Source: Streptomyces sp. SID13031
GTDB taxonomy: Bacteria > Actinomycetota > Actinomycetes > Propionibacteriales > Kribbellaceae
Reading direction: 5' to 3'
DNA: 64,000 nucleotides
NCBI RefSeq assembly: GCF_010548305.1
Contig: NZ_JAAGLV010000015.1
Location: 1 to 64,000 of the forward strand
Under the pieces are notes generated by a model that was not told the DNA's origin, made no database searches, and worked only from the letters and a program-made list of their open reading frames with translations. Both the position numbers and the translations under genes were made by a program. Positions 41,561 to 50,452 of the stretch are shown in pieces. The number at the start of each line of letters is the position of its first letter. Position 1 is the first letter of the stretch.

Positions 41561-42397
41561 TCAGTTGATCCTGGTCAGCAGCGAGCTCAACGTCTGGCCG
41601 TTGACCTCGTCGAACTGCGTCACGCCCTGGGCCCGCAACGTGGTGATCGCCTTGACCCACTCGACCGGCGCGGACAGCTGCCGCCCGAGTAGTTCGGCGC
41701 CCTCCGCCGGGTCGAACAGCTCGCCGGTCACGCCCGAGACCACCGGGGTCTTGGCCGGGCCGAACTCCACCGCGGCCAGTACTTCGCGGAACTCCCGCTC
41801 GGCCGGCGCCATCAGCGGGGTGTGGAACGGTCCACTGACGTTGATCGGGATCACCCGCGCGCCGGGGATCGCCGAGATCGCCTTGCCCGCAACGGCGATC
41901 TCGGCGCGGTCACCGGCGATCGTGGTCTGGACGTCGGCGTTCAGGTTCGCGATGAACACCTTGCCCAGACCCGTCTCGGTCAGCGCGCGCCGTACGAACG
42001 ACACCGGAAGCCCTTGTACTGCGGACATCCCGCCGCCAGTGATCGCGGACATCACCTCGGCCCGTCGCTTCACCAACCGCAACCCGTCGGCCAGCTCGAG
42101 CACGCCGGCGGCGACCAGCGCGTTGTACTCGCCGAGGCTGTGGCCGGCGAAGTACTGGTATCCGCCTGGCTCGTCGGCGATCCGCTCCACCCCGAGCAGG
42201 GCGTTGACGAAGAAGACAGCCGGTTGCACGTACCGGGTGTCGCGCAGCCGGCGGTCCGGATCCCGTAGACACAGCTCCTCGATCGAGTAGCCGAGGATCT
42301 GGTCCGCGAGCGCGGTCTCGGTGGGGAACTCATCGAACAGCTCGGCGCCCATCCCCTTCTTCTGGACACCCTGACCGGGAAAAAGCAGACAACGCAT
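41561..42397 (-). CDS. Discrete malonyl-type acyltransferase (trans-AT)
   Basis: A 278-residue FabD-fold protein. The N-terminus LLFPGQGVQKKGMG is the first AT motif, the nucleophile Ser87 sits in FAGHSLGEYNAL, the family's RxxxM segment is RRAEVM, and the base His192 lies in NVSGPFHTPLM. These features are typical of malonyl-specific trans-ATs of the PksC/BaeC class. ATG 42397 follows AAGGAG. It lies 14 bases upstream of the AT-less PKS in the same operon and should load its ACP. Confidence 0.93.
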   Translation of the reverse strand: MRCLLFPGQGVQKKGMGAELFDEFPTETALADQILGYSIEELCLRDPDRRLRDTRYVQPAVFFVNALLGVERIADEPGGYQYFAGHSLGEYNALVAAGVLELADGLRLVKRRAEVMSAITGGGMSAVQGLPVSFVRRALTETGLGKVFIANLNADVQTTIAGDRAEIAVAGKAISAIPGARVIPINVSGPFHTPLMAPAEREFREVLAAVEFGPAKTPVVSGVTGELFDPAEGAELLGRQLSAPVEWVKAITTLRAQGVTQFDEVNGQTLSSLLTRIN

Positions 42398-42408
42398 GGC
42401 GGTGCTCC

Positions 42409-43515
42409 TTATCGGACTCGACGCGAGAACTGCTGGACGGACTCGAAACGAAGGGTGCGGGCGTCGGCGCCCAGGCACTCGCGGGTGAAGCGGCGGGCGG
42501 CGGCGCCTGGACCGCAGTCGACCACCAGCTCCGCCTTGGCATCGCTGATCGCATGTCTGGCGGCTGTTTCCCAGTGGATCGGCCGGACGAACACCTGCTC
42601 CAGGTACTCGTCCACCAGGTCGGTGGACTCCTGCAGGTTGCGCGGCGCATCGGTCGCGTAGACGGGGATGGCCAGGTCATCGGGGCTCGGTAGCGGGCCG
42701 ATGAAGTCCAGGTCCTCGTCGCGGACCTGCTGGATGGCGGGACCCAGTTGGTCACTGTGGAAGGGGATCGTGTTCGGCAGGAACGCCCACTGCGCTTGAG
42801 AGTCCGCGAAGTCCGCGAAGTACAGGTCGAGGAGGTCGGCGGAGGTGCCGCTCAGGACCTGCGCCGTGGGGGTGTTCGCCAGGCTCACCGAGATCGGCTG
42901 CCGGGCCGCATCGGCGTTGTAGCCGGCGACGAGTTGCTCCAGGTCTGCTCGCGACAAGCCGGTGACGGACGCCATCGGGCTCGGAGTACGGGCCTTGCTG
43001 CTGGTGGCCAGGTAGCGGTCGACGGCAGCCTGGTCGGGCTGTCCGGTCGCAGTGAGTTGACGGGCTCGAAGCAGGCTCAGCAGGACCAGCTTCAGCGAAC
43101 TCGAGGCGACGGCGAGGAACTGGTCCAGCCGGCGGATTCGGAGCCCGGCGATCACCGCTGCCTGCAGGCCGATGCTGTGGCCCAGCGCCGCGACCACACT
43201 CGGGTCGGCGCCACACTCGGTCGGCTGCAGCCGGCAGACCTGGTAGGCGTGTACGAGAATTCCCGCCAGGACGGATTCGGACCAATCGGTCTCGGATAAT
43301 TCACGAGCTGGTTCAAGCCATTGTTTCAATGGTAATCCGGCGGGCAGGAAAGCGGATACCAAGTCGGCGCCAGCGTATTCCAGCGTCTCGTCGACGGTGC
43401 TGAATACGCGCTGGAAATACGCCTGGTTCGCCGGGTGCGTGAACAACTCCCGGAGGGCGGGGATCAGGCCGGCCTGGTGGCCGCCGAGCCCGTCGAAAAG
43501 CAGCAGGGTACGCAT
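42409..43515 (-). CDS. Divergent acyltransferase-like protein (starter AT or acyl hydrolase)
   Basis: A 368-residue protein related to the FabD/AT fold. It opens with LLLFDGLGGHQAGLIPALRE in place of the FPGQG motif, has an intact elbow AALGHSIGLQAAV (Ser114) and a late PNTIPFHSDQLGP (His). It resembles starter-unit AT domains more than malonyl ATs. In trans-AT clusters a second AT often proofreads by hydrolysing stalled acyl groups, or loads an unusual starter; either fits. It is the first gene of the operon, 11 bases before the malonyl AT. ATG 43515 follows GTGAGG. Confidence 0.8.
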   Translation of the reverse strand: MRTLLLFDGLGGHQAGLIPALRELFTHPANQAYFQRVFSTVDETLEYAGADLVSAFLPAGLPLKQWLEPARELSETDWSESVLAGILVHAYQVCRLQPTECGADPSVVAALGHSIGLQAAVIAGLRIRRLDQFLAVASSSLKLVLLSLLRARQLTATGQPDQAAVDRYLATSSKARTPSPMASVTGLSRADLEQLVAGYNADAARQPISVSLANTPTAQVLSGTSADLLDLYFADFADSQAQWAFLPNTIPFHSDQLGPAIQQVRDEDLDFIGPLPSPDDLAIPVYATDAPRNLQESTDLVDEYLEQVFVRPIHWETAARHAISDAKAELVVDCGPGAAARRFTRECLGADARTLRFESVQQFSRRVR

Positions 43516-44005
43516 GTTGGCCTCACCGGAAATGGGCAGCACACAGCGAATCCGCGGCGGCGGCCGGGCGGGCAACAGCCTTGGACTGAAGGGATGGAGC
43601 GCGAGGTCAGCTCAAGCGGTCAAGCCGCGGGCGACCGATCGGAGGGTGGATTGATGGGCAGGCCTGTCTACTCGGGGCAGGGCCGGCTCGAGCGACTGTG
43701 ATCAAACCGGCGAGCAGGTAGAAGCCGCGCGCATTCCCCACAAATTGCGCACTTCTGACCGCAACAGATTGATGTGCCGACGAAGTCTCTTCCACCAAAG
43801 AAGTACATCGCCGGAGATACGAGCAGGACTCTAACAGCCACTCCGGCCGGAATCCAGTAATTCCTGACTCTTAGCGCGCAGATGAACGCAAGGTGTCAAA
43901 TCAGCCCCGTGATATGACCGCCGTGTTACTTGCCAGCACGGCGGCTTCCCGCAGTACAGGGGCTATTCCGCCCGCACCTTCACGATCGGGTGCGGGCGGA
44001 AGGAC
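43516..44005. other. Gene-free promoter region of the polyketide operon
   Basis: About 490 bases contain no supported gene. The part 43730-43920 is markedly AT-richer than its surroundings and should hold the leftward operon promoter. A perfect hairpin, CCGCCGTG/CACGGCGG (43918-43925 and 43937-43944), sits beside the aldo/keto reductase terminator. No regulator gene of the cluster is seen in the window. Confidence 0.5.
43966..44001 (-). terminator. Terminator of the aldo/keto reductase gene
   Basis: TTCCGCCCGCACC (43966-43978) and GGTGCGGGCGGAA (43989-44001) form a perfect 13-bp stem with a 10-nt loop. The stem ends only 4 bases beyond the stop codon at 44006. Confidence 0.75.
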
Positions 44006-44884
44006 TCAGGCCGCGTCGAGAGTGGCGACCTGGTCGGGGGTGAGGGTCAGGTCGATCGCGGAGTACGAGTCGCGGATGGTCTCCGGGCGGCTGGAACCGG
44101 GGATCGGGATGACGACCGGGGACTTGGCGAGCATCCAGGCGAGGGTCAGCTTCTGCGGGCTGACGCCCAGTTCCGCGGCCAGGGTGTGGAAGGCGGGGTG
44201 CTTGTCGCCGAGGCCGGGGGCGTTGGAGATGCCGCCGAGCGGGGACCACGGCAGGAACGCGATGCCGAGTTCGTCGCAGAGGTCCAGCTCGGGTTCGCTG
44301 GAGCGGAAGGCCGGTGAGAACTGGTTCTGGACCGAGACGAGCCGGCCGCCGAGGATCTCGTTGGCCTGGCGGATCTGGGCCGGGTTCGCGTTGGAGATAC
44401 CGGCCTGCCGGATCTTGCCCGCGTCGAGGAGATCGCGGATCGCGCCGATCGAGTCCTCGTACGGCGTCTTCGGGTCCGGCCGGTGGAACTGGTAGAGCCC
44501 GATCGCGTCCACCCCGAGCCGCTTGAGCGAGTCCTCGGCGGCCTGCTTCAGGTGCTTGGGCGAACCGTCCAGCGTCCACGCGCCGTCACCCGGGCGCAGG
44601 TGCCCGCCCTTGGTCGCGACGAGCACCCCGGACGTGTCACCGCCGTACGAGCTGAGCGCCTTCGCGATCAGCGTCTCGTTGTGTCCGACATCAGACGAGT
44701 CGAGGTGATAGGCGTCGGCGGTGTCGATCAGCGTGACGCCGGCGTCGAGCGCGGCGTGGATGGTGGCGATCGACCGGCTCTCGTCGTCCGGTCGTCCTTC
44801 GATCGACAGCGGCATCCCGCCGAGGCCGATCGCACTGACCTGGACATCGCCGATCCTGCGGGTGGTGGGGGTATCAGAAGTCAT
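44006..44884 (-). CDS. Aldo/keto reductase
   Basis: A 292-residue NADPH-dependent (beta/alpha)8 barrel. The catalytic tetrad is visible: Asp and Tyr in TLIDTADAYHLDSSDVGHNE, Lys in VLVATKGGHL, and His in GLYQFHRPDP. IPGSSRPETIRDSYSA near the end is the cofactor phosphate site. It reduces carbonyls of unknown identity. It is monocistronic with its own terminator, and proximity to the polyketide operon is probably incidental. Confidence 0.93.
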   Translation of the reverse strand: MTSDTPTTRRIGDVQVSAIGLGGMPLSIEGRPDDESRSIATIHAALDAGVTLIDTADAYHLDSSDVGHNETLIAKALSSYGGDTSGVLVATKGGHLRPGDGAWTLDGSPKHLKQAAEDSLKRLGVDAIGLYQFHRPDPKTPYEDSIGAIRDLLDAGKIRQAGISNANPAQIRQANEILGGRLVSVQNQFSPAFRSSEPELDLCDELGIAFLPWSPLGGISNAPGLGDKHPAFHTLAAELGVSPQKLTLAWMLAKSPVVIPIPGSSRPETIRDSYSAIDLTLTPDQVATLDAA

Positions 44885-44984
44885 ACCCCCAACCTCCCGC
44901 AGGCCGACTCATCTTTCAAACAGTAGATACCACTGAGAGTCAGTAGCTGGCCTGCTGAATCGTCAGAAGGCGCAGGATGGGCTC

Positions 44985-45482
44985 ATGCAGACTGATGACC
45001 GAATCCGCCGCGCCCGGCCGGCCGACGTACCGGCGATCGTCGACCTCGTCCACGGCCTCGCGGAGTATGAGCGAGCGTCGGAGGAATGCCACCTGACGGC
45101 CGACCAGCTGACGACGGCCCTCTTCGGTAGTACGTCCGCCGTCTTCTGCCATGTCGCCCTGGCCGACGAGGAGATCGTCGGCTGCGCGATCTGGTTCCTC
45201 AGCTTCTCCACCTGGCGCGGAGTCCACGGCATCTACCTCGAAGACCTCTTCGTCCGCCCCAGCCAACGCGGTTCAGGTCTGGGTAAAGCCCTCCTGACCG
45301 CCCTGGCGCAGGAGTGCGTCACCAACGACTACGAACGCCTCGAGTGGTCGGTCCTCGACTGGAACACCCCCGCCATCGACTTCTACAAGTCCCTCGGCGC
45401 CACCCCCCAGACCGAATGGCCCACCTACCGCCTCACCGACGAGGCCCTCGCCAAGGTCGCCTTCGCGCCGCTCGACGGCTGA
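44985..45482 (+). CDS. GNAT acetyltransferase (diamine/thialysine N-acetyltransferase-like)
   Basis: A 165-residue GNAT of the SSAT subfamily. Its signature is visible in HGIYLEDLFVRPSQRGSGLG (acetyl-CoA loop QRGSGLG) and CVTNDYERLEWSVLDWNTPA, then IDFYKSLGATP. The eukaryotic relatives acetylate spermidine or thialysine, so a polyamine-like amine is the probable acceptor. It is cytoplasmic. Fourteen bases separate it from the next gene, which has its own leaderless promoter. Confidence 0.9.
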   Translation: MQTDDRIRRARPADVPAIVDLVHGLAEYERASEECHLTADQLTTALFGSTSAVFCHVALADEEIVGCAIWFLSFSTWRGVHGIYLEDLFVRPSQRGSGLGKALLTALAQECVTNDYERLEWSVLDWNTPAIDFYKSLGATPQTEWPTYRLTDEALAKVAFAPLDG

Positions 45483-45496
45483 GCGAGAATGGCGGG

Positions 45497-45955
45497 GTGG
45501 AACTGAAACCCCTGTTGATCACTCGTGTCTGCAATGCGTCGGTCTGGCCTGTTCTGGTGGGTGTGATCGTGATCGCGTTGCGAGACGACTTACCGCTGGT
45601 GGCGGTGATCGCGGGGGCGGTCGTGTGCGTGGCGGCTGCTGTCTACCTGGCATTTCTGGGGTGGCGGCTGGGGGTCGTCTGTGATGGTGAGGGGATCGAG
45701 GTCCACGGGCTGCTGCGCAGCCGGCGGATCCCGCGGGATGCGATCGTCGCGATCACCAACTTCCCGGCGGTCCGCTGGAAGACGGTGGACGGGAAGTCGC
45801 ACTGGACGCCGATCTTCGCCTTCGCCAACCCCGGCCGGGTCGTCCCGTTCGTCGAGCGCCACAACGAGGCCGCGATCTCGATCCTGCAGAACTGGCTGGC
45901 GGACAAGCGTCCCGAGCCGCCGAAGAAGAAGCGGCGTCAGCGGCCGACTCGCTAG
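45497..45955 (+). CDS. PH-domain-containing membrane protein
   Basis: A 152-residue protein with two membrane helices (about 14-30 and 34-54), followed by a bacterial PH-like domain (GVVCDGEGIEVHGLLRSRRI, then PRDAIVAITNFPAVRW) and a strongly basic tail (PPKKKRRQRPTR). Start GTG 45497 lies 6 nt after GAGAAT, suggesting a leaderless mRNA. The same arrangement of -10, GGCGG and GTG recurs before the gene at 57377. Function is unknown. Confidence 0.8.
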   Translation: MELKPLLITRVCNASVWPVLVGVIVIALRDDLPLVAVIAGAVVCVAAAVYLAFLGWRLGVVCDGEGIEVHGLLRSRRIPRDAIVAITNFPAVRWKTVDGKSHWTPIFAFANPGRVVPFVERHNEAAISILQNWLADKRPEPPKKKRRQRPTR

Positions 45956-45989
45956 CCGTGGGTCGCCAGCGCCAGCGCCAGCATCAACG

Positions 45990-47441
45990 TCAGCGGCTGG
46001 CGCGGTAGGCGCGTTTTGCTTCGTACATGGCGTTGTCGGCGGTGCGGAGGAGTTCGTCGAGGTCGGCGGCGTACGGGCTGACGACGGCGAGGCCGATGCT
46101 GGCCGTGACCGGTACGTCGATGCCTTCGAGTGGCTGGCTGATGGACTCGTCGATCCGGCGCATCAGCATGTCCAGGTCGTCACCGTCGATGTCCTCGGCC
46201 AGTACTGCGAACTCGTCGCCGCCCAGCCGGGCCACCGTGTCGCCGTGCCTGACCTCCGTCAGCAGCCGGTCGGCGATCTCGCGGAGCGCCTTGTCGCCGG
46301 CCTCGTGACCGTACTCGTCGTTCACCTGCTTGAAGTGGTTCAGGTCGCAGAACAGCAGCACCCCACGCCGCCCGGTCTGCCGCGACCGCTGCAGCGCCGC
46401 GTTGAACCGATGCTGGAGCAGCCGCCGATTCGGCAGCCCGGTCAGGGGGTCGTGTGCCGCGTGGTGCCGCAGCTCGCGCTCCTCGTCCTTGCGCGCCGTC
46501 ACATCGTCGATCTGGATCAGGATGATCCGCGGCTGGTCCTTGCCCTGGTTGACGATGGCCGCCGTCCCGCCCAGCCAGATGTCGTTCCCGTCGGTACGCC
46601 GGAAGGTGCGCTCGAACCGGTACGGTCCGCGCCCGGTGGCGAGCTGCTCGATCTCCCGCTTGGTCTGGCCCGTGTTCTCGTCGCGCAGGTAGTCGACGAA
46701 GGTGGTGCCGACCAGCTGCGCCGGGGTGTAGCCGGTGATGTGGCAGAAGGCGTCGTTGACGCGCAGGATGCGGCCTGCCTCCGGCCCGTCGAAGGCGATC
46801 GTCGCCATCCCGTTGCCGGCGCCCTCGAAGACCAGCCGGAAGGTCGTCTCGCTCGCTTCCAGCCGGGCCTTCTCGGCGAGCAACTGGTCGGTCAGCCGGG
46901 CCTTGTCGATCGCCAGGCCGGCCTGGGTCGCGAAGATCTCCAGCAGTTCACGGTGGATCTGGCCGGGCCGGCGCTGGTCCTCGGGCAGGTCGACCGAGAG
47001 CATCCCGACCAGCTCGCCGTCGGAGGAGTGCAGTGGCGCGAACAGCGCGTCCAGCGGATGCCACGCGTCGGCCCCTGAGGGAACCGGGATCTCGGGCACC
47101 CAGCCGACGATCTCGCCGCCCTCGGGCAGCCGCTCGTGCGGAACGAATCGCAGCCCGCCCCACTTGTCCGCGATCGCGAACTCGGCGTCGAAGATGTCCG
47201 CGGCGCTGATCGTGCCGAGCAGCGCCTCCCTGGCCTCCGGCGATCCGGCCACGGCGATCACCTCGAACTTGCCGTCGGCCTGGCGCAGGTTCAGCACGGC
47301 GATACCGAAACCGAGGCCGTCCACGACGCCGTCGACGACCGTCTGCAGGGTTTCGGCCAGGCTTCGCCCGGCACCCATCCGGGCGCTCACCTCGTACAGA
47401 CGGCGGACGGCCGTCATCCGGACAGTGGGCTCGTTGTGCAC
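45990..47441 (-). CDS. Diguanylate cyclase with GAF and PAS sensor domains
   Basis: A 483-residue soluble protein. Residues about 10-190 form a GAF domain and about 200-310 a PAS domain (VNDAFCHITGYTPAQLVG, then FERTFRRTDGNDIWLGG with PAC). Residues about 320-480 are a GGDEF domain (HHAAHDPLTGLPNRRLLQHR; active site ARLGGDEFAVLA). The A-site is intact and RHGD five residues before it is a product-inhibition I-site. It should make cyclic di-GMP in response to a small ligand or redox cue. No EAL domain is present. The gene is monocistronic. Confidence 0.95.
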   Translation of the reverse strand: MHNEPTVRMTAVRRLYEVSARMGAGRSLAETLQTVVDGVVDGLGFGIAVLNLRQADGKFEVIAVAGSPEAREALLGTISAADIFDAEFAIADKWGGLRFVPHERLPEGGEIVGWVPEIPVPSGADAWHPLDALFAPLHSSDGELVGMLSVDLPEDQRRPGQIHRELLEIFATQAGLAIDKARLTDQLLAEKARLEASETTFRLVFEGAGNGMATIAFDGPEAGRILRVNDAFCHITGYTPAQLVGTTFVDYLRDENTGQTKREIEQLATGRGPYRFERTFRRTDGNDIWLGGTAAIVNQGKDQPRIILIQIDDVTARKDEERELRHHAAHDPLTGLPNRRLLQHRFNAALQRSRQTGRRGVLLFCDLNHFKQVNDEYGHEAGDKALREIADRLLTEVRHGDTVARLGGDEFAVLAEDIDGDDLDMLMRRIDESISQPLEGIDVPVTASIGLAVVSPYAADLDELLRTADNAMYEAKRAYRASR

Positions 47442-47676
47442 GGTGCGATCTCTCCGGCATCACGGCGTTGGCGGCCTCACGGGACCCCGCCGTGGTGAGG
47501 GCCCTCTTACAGGGTGACAGACCGGCCGCAGCGGAAGCCGTTCTCCAGCGCGACACGGGCGACCCATTATGCCGGACGGGAGCCGACCGCCTGCAGTCAG
47601 TGACGAGAATACGCCTACTGACACGTACCGTCGTGAATCAAACGTTGGTACTGCGCGGCGGCCGGGACTACCCGGT

Positions 47677-48435
47677 TCAGTACCTGAGCTCCGTCAAGGA
47701 TCGGTACGACGTCTGCGCCGACTCCCACTCGTCGGTGGGGGCGTCGTGTTCGACGAGCCACTGCTGGACGCCCCCGGACTCCGCCTCGGCGAAGATCGCG
47801 GCGAAGTCGAGCGTGCCGGTGCCGACGTCCGCGAACGAGCCGTCCGTGGCCATGTCCTTGACGTGCAGGGCGGGGAACCGGCCGGGGTGACCGCGGAAGT
47901 AGTCGATCGGGTCCTTGCCGCCGTTGACCACCCAATAGAGATCGAGCTCGAAGCCGAGCAGGTCGGCCTCGACCTCGTCGAGCAGGATGTCGAACAGCAC
48001 CCGCCCGTCGACCTCGTCGAAGTCGTGCCCGTGGTTGTGGAAGAGGAGCTTCAACCCCTCCTTCTTGGCCAGCTGTCCCGCGGTGTTGAACGCGGCGGCA
48101 GCTTCACGGAACCCGTCAGGCGTCCGCAGCTCGACCGGCAGCGACGGTACGACGATCCATTGGCCGCCGAGCGTCTGGACGTCCGCGAGCGCGCTCTCCC
48201 AGTTGTCGGTCAGCCGGGGATAGCCGACGTGCTCCAGCACGATCTTCAGGCCGGCGGCGTCGGCGTACGAGCGGATCTCTTCAGTCGAGTGCCCGAACCG
48301 GCCGCTCACGCCGACGGTCTGGTAGCCGATCTCGGCGAGTCGCTGGAGGGTGCCCGGGTAGTCCGCGGTCAGCGCCTCGCGCATCGTGTAGAGGTGCATG
48401 CCGATGCCGTCGGTGGGAATGGTCCGGTTGCTCAT
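47677..48435 (-). CDS. Sugar phosphate isomerase/epimerase (AP endonuclease 2 family TIM barrel)
   Basis: A 252-residue xylose-isomerase-like TIM barrel. Metal ligands are suggested by VLEHVGYP (Glu), LLFHNHGHDF (His), GFELDLYWVV (Asp) and FPALHVKDM (His-Lys-Asp), with WLVEHDAP near the end. It is the last gene of the five-gene catabolic operon. ATG 48435 follows AAGGAG by about 10 nt and is 33 bases after the previous stop. The exact substrate is unknown, but a keto-sugar or inositol-derived compound is likely. Confidence 0.92.
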   Translation of the reverse strand: MSNRTIPTDGIGMHLYTMREALTADYPGTLQRLAEIGYQTVGVSGRFGHSTEEIRSYADAAGLKIVLEHVGYPRLTDNWESALADVQTLGGQWIVVPSLPVELRTPDGFREAAAAFNTAGQLAKKEGLKLLFHNHGHDFDEVDGRVLFDILLDEVEADLLGFELDLYWVVNGGKDPIDYFRGHPGRFPALHVKDMATDGSFADVGTGTLDFAAIFAEAESGGVQQWLVEHDAPTDEWESAQTSYRSLTELRY

Positions 48436-48467
48436 GGGGAGATGGCTCCTTCGAGTACTGGATTCGG

Positions 48468-49283
48468 TTAGGCGACGTGCTCGAGATAGCGCGCCAGGGC
48501 GAGGTCGAAGACCTCCTGGCCGGGCGCGTCCCACAGTTGCTGGTTGAAGATCTCGACCTCGACCGGGCCGGTGTATCCCGCGGCGTCACAGGCCTCGCGC
48601 AACCGGCGCAGCTCGATCGCGCCGTCGCCCATCATGCCGCGGCCGAGCAGGTTGTCGGCCGGCAACGGCGTGGTCCAGTCGCTCACCTGGTACGAGCAGA
48701 TCCGGTCGCCGGCGCGCTCGATCTGCTGGTAGACCTCGGCATCCCACCACAGGTGGTAGGCGTCGACGATCACGCCGACCTGCTCCACCGGGAACTGCTC
48801 GGCGAGGTCGAGCGCGCCGCTGAGCGACGAGACGACGCAGCGATCGGAGCAGAACATCGGGTGCAGGGCCTCGACCGCGAGGCGGACGCCGCGCTCACCG
48901 GCGTACGGCGCCAGCTCGGCGAGGCCGTCGCGGATCATCCCGCGGGCGCCGTCGAGGTCGCGCGAACCGGGTGGCAGGCCACCGCTGACGAGCACCAGCA
49001 CGTCGGTACCGAGGGTGGCCGCCTCGTCGATCGCGCGGCGGTTGTCCTCGATCTTCGCCTGGCGCTCGGCCGCGTCGGTGGCGGTGAAGAATCCGCTTCT
49101 GCACAAGGAGGAAACGCGCAGGCCGGCATCGGCGACGAGCTTCGCCGACCGCTCGACGCCGTACTCCTGGATCGGCTCGCGCCACAGGCCGATCCATTCC
49201 AGCTCGGCTTTGGCGCTGGCGGCAACTACTTCCTCCAGCGGCCAGTACTTCGTCGTTGCCTGGTTGAGGCTGTAGCGGTTCAT
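48468..49283 (-). CDS. Sugar phosphate isomerase/epimerase-like TIM barrel
   Basis: A 271-residue TIM barrel of the same superfamily but a different subgroup. It begins RYSLNQATTKYWPLEEVV; VRLAVEALHPMF, VIVDAYHLWWD and QVSDWTTPLP hold candidate metal ligands (Glu, Asp/His, Asp), with VEVEIFNQQLW at the end. The ATG overlaps the stop of the DUF993 gene (ATGA). Proteins of this subgroup accompany Gfo/Idh/MocA dehydrogenases and DUF993 proteins in sugar-catabolic operons. Confidence 0.9.
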   Translation of the reverse strand: MNRYSLNQATTKYWPLEEVVAASAKAELEWIGLWREPIQEYGVERSAKLVADAGLRVSSLCRSGFFTATDAAERQAKIEDNRRAIDEAATLGTDVLVLVSGGLPPGSRDLDGARGMIRDGLAELAPYAGERGVRLAVEALHPMFCSDRCVVSSLSGALDLAEQFPVEQVGVIVDAYHLWWDAEVYQQIERAGDRICSYQVSDWTTPLPADNLLGRGMMGDGAIELRRLREACDAAGYTGPVEVEIFNQQLWDAPGQEVFDLALARYLEHVA

Positions 49284-50452
49284 GCGTCGATCCCGCCGAC
49301 TGTCAGAAGCTTGCGGAAGCGGTCGACTGCCAGCTCGGGTGACGTCAGTACGCCGGCCGCGTCGGCCAGGCGGAACGTGTCGGCCAAGTGTGGCAGTGAA
49401 CGGCCGGTCTGCAGGCCGCCGACCATGCCGAAGCCGGGCTGGTGGCCGTTCAGCCAAGCCAGGAAGGCGATTCCGGTCTTGTAGTAGTACGTCGGCGCCG
49501 AGAAGATCTGCCGCGCCAGTGGCACGGTCGGCGCGAAGATCTCCTCGTACTTCGTCAGCTCGCCGTCGTCGAGCGCCTTCAACGCGGCCGCGGCGGCGGG
49601 TGCGATCGCGGCGAAGATCCCGAGCAGCGCATCGCTGTAGTGCTCGTCGTCGCCGCGGATCAGCTCCGGGTAGTTGAAGTCGTCGCCGGTGTAGAGCCGG
49701 ACGCCCGCAGGGAGGCGCTTGCGCAGGGCAATCTCTTTGCTTGCGTCCAGCAACGAGATCTTGATGCCGTCGACCTGCGCGGTGTTCTCGTTGATCAGGT
49801 CGACGACCACATCGGCGGCGGTATCGAGCGAGTCGCTGCCCCAGTAGCCGTCCAGCGCCGGGTCGAACATCGAGCCGAGCCAGTGCAGGATGACCGGCCG
49901 GGACGACTGGCTGAGCAGCCGGTCGTACACCTTGCGGTAGTCATCGGGCGAGTTCGCCGCCGCGCACAAGGCCCGGCTCGCCATCAGGATCGGCTGAGCA
50001 CCAACCTCCTCAGCCAACGCAAGCTGCTCCTCATAGGCAGCGATCACCACCTCCAACGGATGCACCCCGGGCGAAAGCTGGTCTGTGCCCACCCCAACCG
50101 CAATCCGCTTCTCCGTAGCAACGGTGTGAGTCGGGGCCTCGCGTGCGGATCGCCTGATCAGCTCCTGCGTGGCGGGCCAGTCCAACCCCATGCCGCGTTG
50201 GGCTGTGTCCATTGCTTCGGCTACCGACAGGCCCAGCGACCACAGGTGTCGGCGGAAGCCGAGTGTGTGGTCCCAGTCGATGGCCGCGGGCGCGCCTGGT
50301 GAGTTGTCCGCGAGCGGGTCCGAGACCACATGCGCGGCGGCGAAGGCCAACCGGCTGCGCGCGGGCTCATAGGTGCCGGCGGCAACCGGCGTACCGGTGA
50401 GCTGGTAGGTCTCCAGCCCGCCATCCAGAGGTAGTCGAAGGGACAGGCTCAT
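49280..50452 (-). CDS. DUF993 family protein (dihydrodipicolinate synthase-like aldolase fold)
   Basis: A 390-residue protein predicted as a DHDPS/NAL-type TIM barrel. GVGTDQLSPGVHPLEVVIAA, VILHWLGSMFDPALDGYW and VRLYTGDDFNYPELI, then the C-terminal TYYYKTGIAFLAWLNGHQ, identify the family. A Schiff-base Lys is plausible in DGIKISLLDAS. It could cleave or form a keto-acid, acting after oxidation by the dehydrogenase encoded just upstream. It overlaps both neighbours by 4 nt (ATGA each). Confidence 0.88.
   Translation of the reverse strand: MSLSLRLPLDGGLETYQLTGTPVAAGTYEPARSRLAFAAAHVVSDPLADNSPGAPAAIDWDHTLGFRRHLWSLGLSVAEAMDTAQRGMGLDWPATQELIRRSAREAPTHTVATEKRIAVGVGTDQLSPGVHPLEVVIAAYEEQLALAEEVGAQPILMASRALCAAANSPDDYRKVYDRLLSQSSRPVILHWLGSMFDPALDGYWGSDSLDTAADVVVDLINENTAQVDGIKISLLDASKEIALRKRLPAGVRLYTGDDFNYPELIRGDDEHYSDALLGIFAAIAPAAAAALKALDDGELTKYEEIFAPTVPLARQIFSAPTYYYKTGIAFLAWLNGHQPGFGMVGGLQTGRSLPHLADTFRLADAAGVLTSPELAVDRFRKLLTVGGIDA

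Noticed and set aside
39024..42290. 1,088-codon plus-strand open frame opposite the PKS and AT genes
   Set aside because: The frame exists because of high GC on the opposite strand. The product is low-complexity, lacks recognisable domains and has no ribosome-binding site.
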